Shown: positions 38,246-46,146 of the stretch, in pieces
Layout: each line of letters begins with the position of its first letter
Position numbering within the stretch: the stretch's first letter is position 1
DNA from: Bryobacterales bacterium
GTDB taxonomy: Bacteria > Acidobacteriota > Terriglobia > Bryobacterales > Bryobacteraceae
Direction: 5' to 3'
DNA length: 60,010 bases
Assembly: GCA_003164035.1 (NCBI GenBank)
Contig: PLRS01000009.1
Span: forward strand, 15,377 to 75,386
Notes under the pieces: generated by a model
Databases searched by the model: none
Told to the model about the DNA's origin: nothing
Seen by the model: only the letters and a program-made list of their open reading frames with translations
Translations under genes and position numbers: made by a program

Positions 38246-39364
38246 ATGAACTTTACATTGTCCCGAAGAAGGATCGTGCAGGCCGTCGGTGCGACGACCT
38301 TTTTACCATCGCTAACATCCTCAAACACTACCGGAGCGCCCGCCTTGGGGATGCGCTCCGAAGGTCTCGACACTCCCAAACTTTGTATTGACATCTCGGT
38401 AGGTGACCTGAGCGAAGACGCCATGCGTCGCGTCAAGCAAATCGGTATTGACTACATATATATGGCTGACTCACCACCCATTCCCTGGGACGAGGACACC
38501 ATCCGATCTCTAATGGAGCGCCTCAAGAGTGGCGGCCTGACCCTGGGTAACATGATGATCCCGTGGATGACGCCATCTCGGACTGCAAATGGCTCATTTC
38601 CCAATGCCATTTTTGGACGGCCTGGCCGCGACGAGGAAATTGAGAAAGTCCGACAATCCATCCGCGCGGCCGGCCGAGCCGGGCTGCCCGTGGTGGAGTA
38701 CAACTGGTACGCGCACCGCGCTACGGATGGATACGCCCGGGAGCCCGGAAGGGGCGGCGCGCGGCTGACTTCGTTCGATTACGACCGGATGAAGGATCTG
38801 CCTCCGCTTCCAGAGGAGGGTGCACACAGCCTCGAAGAGATGTGGAGCAATATCACGTATTTCCTGAAAGCAGTGGTGCCAGTCGCCGAGGAGTCCGGTG
38901 TACGGCTGGCTCTGCACCCCAATGACCCACCTCCGCCGTTCAGCCGTGGATCCGGGCAGATTATGGGAAGCCTAGAAGGGTGGAAGCACCTTATCGAGGT
39001 CGTCCCCAGCACGTCGAACGGGATCACGTTTGACTGCGGCGTGACGCGGGAACTGGGCGAGGATCCAGTGGAGGTGTGCCGGTACTTCGGAACGAGGGGG
39101 CGCATAAACCAGGTGCATTTCCGAAACGTGCGCACGCAGGTGCCACGCCTCAAATACACAGAGGTATTCCCTGACCAGGGGGAAGTGAATATGCTTGCGG
39201 TGATGAAGGAACTGGTACGGCAGAAGTACCCGCGGATGGTCTTTCCGGAGCACCCGAGCGGGCTCGACGGGTATCGCGATGAGCCCAGAAGCGGCGCGTA
39301 CGCCAGCTGGGCGTACAACGTGGCTTACGCCCGAGCCATGCTGCAAGCCGCTATGGAGTCTTGA
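38246..39364 (+). CDS. UxuA-like (mannonate dehydratase family) protein with Tat-like leader
   Basis: A 372-residue protein whose barrel resembles mannonate dehydratase: ALHPNDPPPPFSRGSGQIMGS, ITFDCGVTRELGEDP, INQVHFRNVRT (His and Arg ligand region) and FPEHPSGLDGYRDE. UxuA removes water from D-mannonate in hexuronate breakdown and is normally cytoplasmic. Here the N-terminus MNFTLSRRRIVQAVGATTFLPSL is a twin-arginine-like signal, so the enzyme is probably exported folded with its metal. The sequence upstream is relatively AT-rich and contains the regulator remnant. The substrate could be another sugar acid. Confidence 0.75.
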   Translation: MNFTLSRRRIVQAVGATTFLPSLTSSNTTGAPALGMRSEGLDTPKLCIDISVGDLSEDAMRRVKQIGIDYIYMADSPPIPWDEDTIRSLMERLKSGGLTLGNMMIPWMTPSRTANGSFPNAIFGRPGRDEEIEKVRQSIRAAGRAGLPVVEYNWYAHRATDGYAREPGRGGARLTSFDYDRMKDLPPLPEEGAHSLEEMWSNITYFLKAVVPVAEESGVRLALHPNDPPPPFSRGSGQIMGSLEGWKHLIEVVPSTSNGITFDCGVTRELGEDPVEVCRYFGTRGRINQVHFRNVRTQVPRLKYTEVFPDQGEVNMLAVMKELVRQKYPRMVFPEHPSGLDGYRDEPRSGAYASWAYNVAYARAMLQAAMES

Positions 39365-39570
39365 GGAAACATCTTGGATGCGAAGATTTGAAGGCTATCT
39401 GCAAACCGCAACGTCTTGGAAGTCTTCTGCTCGCCGTCGCCGTGCGTGACCGTATTTGCAACAAGGCGCAGTGCGCCAATCGTGCTCCACGCAGCGCACT
39501 CGCGGATTCTGCACGGGTCGTCAGAGACTCGAAACAGTTGTGGCTGGCATTTCGTTCACTGAAGGAGAGA

Positions 39571-40093
39571 ATGCGGATTTCGTGCATAGCCGCACTGGCC
39601 TGCTGCGCGCCGCTTGCCGAGCAGTCTCCCGCGGATCGCATCCTCGCGGTGCAGCCAAACGGATGGAAATCCTCCGGAGCAAGGCGATTCGGGGGAAGTC
39701 CGGATTTCTGCCGCTGCCCGTGGGCGCTGTCGTGCCAGAGGCTTGGTTGCGCGATTGGGCATTGACCGCCGCCAACGGAATCACCGGTCACCTCGATGAG
39801 TACTTCGCAACGTTCCGCGAGGCCTGGAAGGGTTATGGCTTCGATGCGCGAGGGGACAATCCCGATGGCACCGGCTGGCCGCTGGAGCAATCGAGTTATT
39901 GGCTGGATGGCGCGGTCAGGCTGGCCTACATCCTCGACGACCAGGCCTTGATTGCGAAGGTGAAAGCGCGGCTGGATCCGGTCGTCTCGGGAGTCCTGGG
40001 CGGCGGTGAATCGTTTATCTACTGGCGTCCTCGATCCGTACTATCGGATAACTTCAATAGCTGGGTGCACTCGCACATGGGCCGCGCGGCCTC
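39571..40093 (+). pseudogene. GH127-like (DUF1680) hydrolase stump, frameshifted and truncated
   Basis: GAAGGAGAGA precedes an ATG that opens a signal peptide (MRISCIAALACCAPLAEQSP). After about 28 residues the frame shifts near 39655. The continuing frame reads GFLPLPVGAVVPEAWLRDW, GTGWPLEQSSYWLDGAVRLAYILDD and FNSWVHSHMGRA, typical of the start of beta-L-arabinofuranosidase-like GH127 barrels. Homologous sequence then stops at about 40093, leaving less than a third of a normal 600-residue enzyme. Confidence 0.7.
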
Positions 40094-40198
40094 GTGCGCG
40101 AACTGCGCGTGCCGGAGCACGCACTTGGTCACCGCCCCATCGACGCGGCTTGCATGTCGCGCGCTGTGACGATGCCGTCCGGTAGCGCGCCTGCGGCG

Positions 40199-40513
40199 TC
40201 ACAGGGACTTGCTGGTCTCCCAGCAACGGCCGGGTGGCCTGGCTTCCAGGGCTACATCACCACGGTCACGTTTCTTCTCCCATCGCACCGCGGCCGCCTT
40301 CTTGGCGATCTCACTGCGCTTCCCCTTAGGAATCTTCTTGCGCGCCTTGACGGCAGCCGCGCTAGCATTCCTCGCGATTTCACGTCGCCGCTCAGGGGAG
40401 AGGGACTCCGCCCTCATCCGAGCAAGAGCAGCCGCCGCGCTGTCGGACTTGTTTGGCACAAAACTGAATTCTACCTTGCGCAAGGTAAGCATACCTTTTC
40501 TTGACATACTCAT
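40199..40513 (-). CDS. Small basic Lys/Arg/Ala-rich protein, hypothetical
   Basis: A 104-residue frame. Its second half is strongly basic and helical (LSPERRREIARNASAAAVKARKK..KRSEIAKKAAAVRWEKKR). Short proteins with this RREIA..KKAAAxRW pattern recur in Acidobacteriota and look like nucleic-acid-binding peptides. Several Met codons (40513, 40507 and a later MLTLRKVEF) could start it; no strong ribosome-binding site decides between them. Two TTGCGCAA boxes overlap the N-terminal region. Confidence 0.5.
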   Translation of the reverse strand: MSMSRKGMLTLRKVEFSFVPNKSDSAAAALARMRAESLSPERRREIARNASAAAVKARKKIPKGKRSEIAKKAAAVRWEKKRDRGDVALEARPPGRCWETSKSL

Positions 40514-40525
40514 TTTGCGCAAGGT
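40472..40525. promoter_or_regulatory. Two TTGCGCAA boxes 39 bases apart
   Basis: TACCTTGCGCAAGGTA at 40472-40487 is a perfect 16-base palindrome. A second copy of its core with one conserved flank (TTGCGCAAGGT) lies at 40515-40525. The spacing is near four helical turns. They surround the likely start of the small basic protein, which fits an autoregulatory operator, although both boxes may instead be coding repeats (LRKM / LRKV). Confidence 0.45.
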
Positions 40526-41103
40526 GCTAAGCGCTGGGCTACTTCCCGCGGATTGCGTCGCCGCCGCGCTCGCTGCGACCTCCGGCGCCGACTCATCATG
40601 GAGTGCCGTCTGGTCGATGGCAAATTGTCGTCTGCCACCACGCTTCTCGCGATCACTGGCGGCGACCAGCCGTAGCGCGTGCTCCGCTGCAGCCGCGCGG
40701 CATTCACTTGTCACAATCATCTCGCCGTCTGCGCGGCGTGGATCCTCCGTTGTCAGCCAGCGATCCGCCGGCGGGGTGTGTCGCCGGTCCGCTCGAGTTG
40801 GTGCAAAACTCCGCGACCTGTTTTTGGTCTTCAGTAGCCGGACTGGCATGATTTCGCGCCACCTCTGCGGGTGACATTTTTTTTCACAACGTTCAGTACG
40901 CTGCATTCAACGGCTGGGTCGATGCCCGACGGCAGACCGAGGGGAAGGTGCAGCGGCTCAGGCTCCAGTTTTCGACGCTTAGATGGAATGCCGTCCGGGT
41001 AAGCTTTGGTGAATGAAATTGTTTCACCATCCCTGGGCGGGATTTGACCACCGCCCACGGTCTGGCTCGCCCCTCCCCTCGTTGCCGCATAATAGTAGAC
41101 GCT
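40526..41103. other. Intergenic region before the MoxR gene
   Basis: About 580 bases with no recognisable gene. A long minus-strand frame continues here from the small basic protein, but it shows no domain or start signal. The sequence gcataatagtag at 41089-41100, directly before the ATG, resembles a -10 element. Confidence 0.4.
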
Positions 41104-41946
41104 ATGACCGTCGAGATTGAGGGCGTAACGCTTCACTTGGCGCATCCCGACGAGCTGTCGGTCCAGTGGGTAGGCCAGGACGAGCTCATGCGGCAATTGC
41201 TGGCGGCCTGGATGGTGGTTCACGAACAGGACCTGCCCATGAACCCGCGCTTGCTGGGCAAACCCGGGGTAGGCAAGACCACCCTGGCGTATGCCGCGGG
41301 CAAGCGGATGGGCCGTGAAATCTATATTCTGCAAGCCACCATGGATACCCGTCCGGAGGATTTATTGGTGACCCCGGTGATCCAGGGCGAGGGCAGCCTG
41401 CGGTACGTGGCGTCGCCGCTGGTCACGGCCATGCTGAGGGGCGGGATCGCCATCCTCGACGAGGGTAACCGCATGAGCGAGAAAAGCTGGGCCAGCCTGG
41501 CGCCGCTGCTGGACAACCGCCGCTACGTGGAGTCGATCGTGGCCGGCATCAAGATCAAGGCGGATCCCCAGTTCAGGATGGTCGCCACGATGAACGACGA
41601 CGCCTCCACCTTTGAGCTGCCGGAGTACATCCACTCGCGCCTGCAGCCCCAGATCTTCATCGATTTTCCCGAGCGCGACGAAGAGATGCACATCCTGCGC
41701 GAGAACCTGCCGTTCGCCGAGGAACGGATCCTGCAGTATGTCACCGACTTCCTGCAGATGGCCCACGCCGCCGACGAGCGCTACACGGTGCGCGACGGCA
41801 TCAACGTGGCCCGCTTCGCCATCAAATTGAAGAGTCTGGCAACCGAACGCACGCACGAACGGGCGGCGCTCGAAGTGGCCGTCGCACTGGTTCTGGGAGA
41901 GGAAGCGCTGCGCTATGTTCGCCCCAAACGAACCTCCGACACCTGA
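41104..41946 (+). CDS. MoxR-family AAA+ ATPase
   Basis: A 280-residue AAA+ protein. Walker A is GKPGVGKT (52-59), Walker B is GGIAILDEGNR (D119, E120), and sensor-1 is MVATMNDD, with an arginine-finger region HSRLQPQIFIDF typical of MoxR/RavA remodellers. MoxR ATPases usually act as chaperones that load metal or activate a partner encoded next to them. ATG 41104 is preferred over a longer frame because the conserved beta strand begins there. Its last 32 bases overlap the next gene, implying tight translational coupling, so the partner is probably its client. Confidence 0.88.
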   Translation: MTVEIEGVTLHLAHPDELSVQWVGQDELMRQLLAAWMVVHEQDLPMNPRLLGKPGVGKTTLAYAAGKRMGREIYILQATMDTRPEDLLVTPVIQGEGSLRYVASPLVTAMLRGGIAILDEGNRMSEKSWASLAPLLDNRRYVESIVAGIKIKADPQFRMVATMNDDASTFELPEYIHSRLQPQIFIDFPERDEEMHILRENLPFAEERILQYVTDFLQMAHAADERYTVRDGINVARFAIKLKSLATERTHERAALEVAVALVLGEEALRYVRPKRTSDT

Positions 41947-43756
41947 GGCGGGCAGCCTGGAGCGCGGCCGCTTCCTTTATTTTCCGGTCGTCCCGGGACG
42001 CCTGGAATTTGCCCTCGAAGTGCGTCGCGCCATCCTCAAACACCGTCCCCAGGTGATCGCCGTGGAACTGCCCGGGACGCTCGAACCCGCCTGGAAACGC
42101 GGCGTCGCGCGGCTGCCGCAGATGTCGCTCATCTTTTACCCCGATGAAACCCAGGACGACGAGCTCGCGACCTACGTCCTGGTGGAACCGGCCGACCCCT
42201 TCACCGAGGCCATTCGCAGCGGCCTCGAGACCGGCGCCGAAATCGTCTTCGCCGATCCGGAAGCCGGCGAGCACCCTCACCTCGACGATTCCTACCCGGA
42301 TACCTACGCCATCCGCCACATCGGCCTGGACCGCTACGTGGAAGCCTATCGCGTCTACCCGCAGCCGCGTTCGGAGGACATCACCCGGCACGCCCAGGGC
42401 ATCGCCTGGAAACTGCAGGGGTGCGACCCGTCGGCCAAGGTCATGATCGTGGTTTCGCTCAACCTGCTCGACGCCGTGCTCGACGCCATGGAAGAGCCGC
42501 AGGCCCAACCTCTGGCGCGCATTCGCAGGGAAGGGATCGAGCTGCTCAACCCCCATCCCGATTCGCTGGCGGAAATCGCCGCCGAATACCCCGCTCTGCA
42601 GTGGCGCTATGAAACTTTTCGCGGCGCCGACCAGGCGGACCCCAACCTCATCGACCGCCGCCATGCCCAACTGGCCCTGTTTCGGGACGCCGCCAAAGAG
42701 TATGAAGCCCAGACCGGCGAGACCATCGCGCATTGGCAGCGGCGGCTGCTGGCCCGCTACACCCGCAACCTGGCTCTGGTTGCCAACCAACTCAGCGCCG
42801 GCGTGTTCGATCTCACCGTAGCCGCGCGCGGCGTTGCCGACGACAACTATGCCTGGGAAGTCTGGGAAGCCGCCAACCGTTATGCGCCGCAGGAAATCGC
42901 CTCCCCGGAGCTGCCCACCGTGCGCATCTCGGGCGAGGCCATGTGGCGCGATACCCGCCGCATACGGCTGCGCCGCCTCCTTCCCAGCACCAAACGCCGC
43001 CTTCGCCCTTACGGTCTTAAGCCCCGCCGGAAGGAAAAACATCCCGGCGAGTGGGCCAGCCAGTTGAACGGCGCCAGCATCTGCTCCTATCCGCCCGAAG
43101 ACCTGGTCATCGAAGACTACGGCCGCTTTCTCAAGTCGAAGGGCAAGAGCATCCTTTCCGAAGAGCGCGTCCGCGTCGAGCCGTTCACCACCTCCATTCT
43201 CGACGGCATCGACATGCGCGAAACCATTCGCAAATGGTACGAAGGCCGCATCTACGTGCGCCAATACCAGAAAATTCAGGGGGAAGTGGGCTCGGTGGTG
43301 GTGATCTTCGATGAAGACCGCGACAACCGCTACCCCTATCTCACCACCTGGCTGGGAGAGAACCAGAACGAATCCGACATGGCGTTCTATTCCACCTTCC
43401 CGTTCGACAACATGGTGGGACCCGGCATCGGCCGCGCCGAGTACGGCGGCTTCCTGATGACCCTACCGCCCCGCCGCATGTACGACGTCTGGCAGGACGC
43501 CGACTACGAGTTCGCCGAATCCAAGTCCGAGCGCCTCCTGCTGGCCAGCCTGGATTATTCCATCCACCACCACGTGGTCTACGTCGCGGCCCGCCCGCCC
43601 CGCTCCATTTACCGCACCCTCGCCGCCCGCATGGGCCGAACCATCATCTATATCCCCATCGGCCAGCTTTCCCCCGTTTCGCTGAAGAAGATTCGCGTGG
43701 TGCATGTGCTCGACAGCTACGAAAAGCGGGACATCGCCAAAGATTACCTGTGGTGA
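41915..43756 (+). CDS. Large partner protein of MoxR ATPase, function unknown (TraB/DUF5682-like N-terminus suspected)
   Basis: A 613-residue soluble protein. The N-terminal part (GRLEFALEVRRAILKHRPQVIAVELPGTLEPAW) has the pattern of TraB/GumN or DUF5682-type domains, in which a short Glu-containing strand (VEL/VEG) follows a helix. The middle contains a basic stretch (RRIRLRRLLPSTKRRLRPYG). The C-terminal third is beta-rich (VGSVVVIFDEDRDNRYPYLTTWL, SLDYSIHHHVVYVAARPP), and HHH could bind metal. There is no signal peptide or membrane segment. It starts inside the MoxR gene. MoxR genes paired with DUF5682 and VWA proteins are known, but here no VWA protein is present and homology to DUF5682 is only a suspicion. 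Confidence 0.6.
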   Translation: MFAPNEPPTPEAGSLERGRFLYFPVVPGRLEFALEVRRAILKHRPQVIAVELPGTLEPAWKRGVARLPQMSLIFYPDETQDDELATYVLVEPADPFTEAIRSGLETGAEIVFADPEAGEHPHLDDSYPDTYAIRHIGLDRYVEAYRVYPQPRSEDITRHAQGIAWKLQGCDPSAKVMIVVSLNLLDAVLDAMEEPQAQPLARIRREGIELLNPHPDSLAEIAAEYPALQWRYETFRGADQADPNLIDRRHAQLALFRDAAKEYEAQTGETIAHWQRRLLARYTRNLALVANQLSAGVFDLTVAARGVADDNYAWEVWEAANRYAPQEIASPELPTVRISGEAMWRDTRRIRLRRLLPSTKRRLRPYGLKPRRKEKHPGEWASQLNGASICSYPPEDLVIEDYGRFLKSKGKSILSEERVRVEPFTTSILDGIDMRETIRKWYEGRIYVRQYQKIQGEVGSVVVIFDEDRDNRYPYLTTWLGENQNESDMAFYSTFPFDNMVGPGIGRAEYGGFLMTLPPRRMYDVWQDADYEFAESKSERLLLASLDYSIHHHVVYVAARPPRSIYRTLAARMGRTIIYIPIGQLSPVSLKKIRVVHVLDSYEKRDIAKDYLW

Positions 43757-43787
43757 CCCGAATCGCGGCGCAGCTCGCGTTCCTGGG

Positions 43788-44237
43788 TCAGCCGGCCGAT
43801 TCCTTCTCGCAAAATGCCTTTACCGCGTCGAAGTCCTTCCCGATGGCCCTCCCGATGAACAGGCGCAGCATCAGCGGCATGAGCAGGCGCGGAACGAGCG
43901 GGCGCGTTGTCGTATCCATGCGCATCGTCAGCGTCGTGGATGCGCCCGAAGGAGTGAGCGCGATCGCCGAATCCCATCTTGTTCCGTGGGTTTCGTTGAC
44001 GATTCGCACCCGCTCGTTCTCCACATAATCGGTGACATCGAAGTCCATGGTCATCCCTTTGCCGTTCAAGACGCGCGATTGACGAAAGCGGGTGCCGGGG
44101 CCGCATTTGGCCGAGGAGAGAAACTCGAGTTTGGTGACTCCGGAGATTGCCTGGGCGAAACGCGCGGGGTCGGCCACGGTTTTGAAAACGACCGCCGCCG
44201 GCGCATGGATGGTACGGACGATGGTTATACTGGCCAT
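43788..44237 (-). CDS. SRPBCC (START/polyketide cyclase-like) family protein
   Basis: A 149-residue ligand-binding fold protein: SITIVRTIHAPAAVVFKTVADPARFAQAI is the classic first strand and helix of SRPBCC domains, followed by a beta sheet and a long C-terminal helix (LMLRLFIGRAIGKDFDAVKAFCE). Members bind small hydrophobic ligands or act as cyclases or chaperones. It stands alone, convergent with the MoxR partner gene. No catalytic role can be assigned. Confidence 0.85.
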   Translation of the reverse strand: MASITIVRTIHAPAAVVFKTVADPARFAQAISGVTKLEFLSSAKCGPGTRFRQSRVLNGKGMTMDFDVTDYVENERVRIVNETHGTRWDSAIALTPSGASTTLTMRMDTTTRPLVPRLLMPLMLRLFIGRAIGKDFDAVKAFCEKESAG

Positions 44238-44292
44238 TCTTCCTTCTCTCCAAGTCCCAAGGCGGTAACTGGCCGCAAGCCGCGCTCGCGGC

Positions 44293-44583
44293 TCAATCCT
44301 TCTTCTTCCTTGTGGTGGGCTTCGGTTTGAGAGAACCTACGTACGCGTAGCTGCGGTCGAAGTATTTCTTCAATTCCCGTGTGGAGGCGAGCAACGAGTC
44401 GGAAACCTTGATGCAGGCGTACGCGGTAGTGAGCCGCATCGCCTGCTTTTCGTTCACCATCACACCGGCATCGGAACGCCCGAGGCCGAGCGATTCAAAC
44501 AGGGCGGACATTGGCAGCAACGGCCGTGCGGGATCTTCCAGCGAGAATGACTTAATCCCGAGACTGCGACTGACTATTCCCAT
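44293..44583 (-). pseudogene. Phage portal protein stump (HK97-type N-terminus)
   Basis: The first 65 residues (MGIVSRSLGIKSFSLEDP..., VMVNEKQAMRLTTAYACIKV) match the N-terminus of HK97-type portal proteins, where the VNEKxAxRxxxAYACI block precedes the body of the protein. The sequence then switches to STRELKKYFDRSYAYVGSLK and a Lys-rich end, not portal-like, giving 96 residues instead of about 400. This looks like a deletion fusion. Its ATG overlaps the stop of the upstream small gene (TAATG). Confidence 0.6.
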
Positions 44584-44777
44584 TACGCTCGCGCGCCTTT
44601 CGCGCCGCGGTGCCCCATCAGGTATGCGGAGGAACGGCACACCGCCCCGCCGAAGATCAGTGCGGCCGGCCAGCAGAATGCCGCTACGCCCGATTCGAGA
44701 GCGATGAACCCCGCTACGAGAAGCGCGTCCTGAAGATCGAAGCGGCCGTCCTTGTTTTTCTGCGTCACTGCCGTCAT
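44583..44777 (-). CDS. Small phage-type membrane protein, hypothetical
   Basis: 64 residues: a polar start (MTAVTQKNKDGRFDLQD) then two short hydrophobic stretches (ALLVAGFIALESGVAAF, WPAALIFGGAV). It lies directly upstream of, and overlaps, the portal remnant. In prophages such ORFs are common near the head genes. No family is recognised. Confidence 0.5.
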   Translation of the reverse strand: MTAVTQKNKDGRFDLQDALLVAGFIALESGVAAFCWPAALIFGGAVCRSSAYLMGHRGAKGARA

Positions 44778-44894
44778 AGAAAAGGACCTCGAATTTAATG
44801 CAAAGCAGGGCGAGCAAGGAAAGCAACCTCGCCCGCCCGACTACTCTGCTCTTCGGTGTTAGCCGACCCTTACCGGCAGCATCAAAGCGCTAAG

Positions 44895-45278
44895 TCAACT
44901 CTTCGCGTTGAGTGTGGCCAAGCGTTGCTGTGCTTCGTCCGCACCGAGACCACCGAGGTCGTTCTCCTCGCGGGCAACGCTGCGAGCCGTCAGCCGATGC
45001 AACCGCCTCTCGGCTTCCAATGGAGTAGTAGGCCCCGTCGCCGGCCTTCCCCCGCCATCGGTGCTGGTTGCCGAAATCCGCGCCTCTATCCGTCGCGCGT
45101 TCGCCTGGTTTGCCGTCCTTCGTCCCAGCCTGTCAATACGCGCTTGGTAACACGTGGCCTCCCACTGCTTGGGGTCCCACTGCTTGTCTCCGACCGTAAA
45201 AGCAACCGGGCTAAATGTTCGTGCTACAGCCGGCGCCGGGCTATTGATGAACCGCGCGCCGACGAATTGAATTTGCAT
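44895..45278 (-). CDS. Hypothetical protein of the phage remnant
   Basis: 127 residues from ATG 45278, preceded by AAAGGAG seven bases upstream, which decides the start. The N-terminus MQIQFVGARFINSPAPAVAR is beta-rich; the rest is Arg/Ala/Thr-rich and helical. It lies between two other small minus-strand ORFs leading to the portal stump, so it is probably a prophage gene. No family is recognised. Confidence 0.55.
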   Translation of the reverse strand: MQIQFVGARFINSPAPAVARTFSPVAFTVGDKQWDPKQWEATCYQARIDRLGRRTANQANARRIEARISATSTDGGGRPATGPTTPLEAERRLHRLTARSVAREENDLGGLGADEAQQRLATLNAKS

Positions 45279-45352
45279 GAAGTCTCCTTTTTGCAATCTG
45301 TTTATAGTGGGGGCCATCCTGGGAGTTGGCCCCCGACTTGCCACGGTGTCCG

Positions 45353-45727
45353 CTAGACCGCGAACCCCTGCCGCCGCATAGTGTCCAGCCAGTGGGTGAA
45401 AGCGTCGGGACTACCCGTGGGAACCGAGACACCGCCGAACGTGAAGCACGGGCAGGATTCGTTGTGGCCTCCGGTCGCAACGGCCACCGCGGTTAAGATG
45501 AGTCGGTTTTCCAGCACTGCCGAGCGCGCCGTCTCCATGCCGGCCGCGATGCGTCGAACGACATCCTCCATTGCCGGTTTGAGTCCCGCCGCGATCTCGG
45601 CGCCGAATTTCGATTGAGCCGCATCGACGCGCGATTCCTGCACCCGCACGGCAGCGATGAGGGTCCGAATCGTGTTGGTCAGATTCGCAACGCGACGTGA
45701 AATATTGGCCTCTGCCACGTCGGGCAT
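45353..45727 (-). CDS. Hypothetical helical protein of the phage remnant
   Basis: 124 residues. The first half is a long amphipathic helix or coiled coil (ISRRVANLTNTIRTLIAAVRVQESRVD); the second half contains CPCFTFGG and a Trp/Met-rich end. It is the first of four short minus-strand ORFs that end with a portal stump. No recognisable domain; the prophage origin is inferred from context only. Confidence 0.5.
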   Translation of the reverse strand: MPDVAEANISRRVANLTNTIRTLIAAVRVQESRVDAAQSKFGAEIAAGLKPAMEDVVRRIAAGMETARSAVLENRLILTAVAVATGGHNESCPCFTFGGVSVPTGSPDAFTHWLDTMRRQGFAV

Positions 45728-45822
45728 CGAACCACTTTCGAGAAGTTGTAGAGCGCGATCCGCCGCCGCGTCTTCGGCTGCTGGCGGATCGGTTTGCAGG
45801 GAGTTTCCGCAATCGGAGAGAC

Positions 45823-46146
45823 GTGCGATCTTCGGGTATCAAGGACTACGACCTCGGGTGCACCGCGATAATCGACGGGTTCAGAGACGGCAACGTCATT
45901 CCGTTCCTGGGCTCCGGCGTAAACCTTTGCGATCGCCCGCATGGAGTCAAATGGCAGCAGGATGTCTTACAGTGCTTTCCCAGCGGAACCGAACTGGCAG
46001 AGCATTTGGCAATGAGATGCCGCTATAGCTCATCTGACCGGGGCAAGTTCGTGCATCACGCCGCGAATGGAGACCGCATACTAATTACCAAGCCAAACGA
46101 GTACCGCAGCCATCCCAGGCCCGGCTTCCCGGGCGCATCCACATAG
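45823..46146 (+). pseudogene. SIR2-like domain stump (N-terminus only)
   Basis: From GTG 45823, preceded by GGAGAG, the product reads AIIDGFRDGNVIPFLGSGVN and PSGTELAEHLAMRCRY. These are the first strand, nucleotide-binding loop (PFLGSGVN) and following helix of SIR2-like NADase domains such as those fused to STAND or other anti-phage effectors. The similarity ends at about 46045, where the 3' end of the enolase-superfamily gene is reached, and the frame stops soon after. Only about 70 residues survive of a protein usually several hundred long. Confidence 0.6.
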
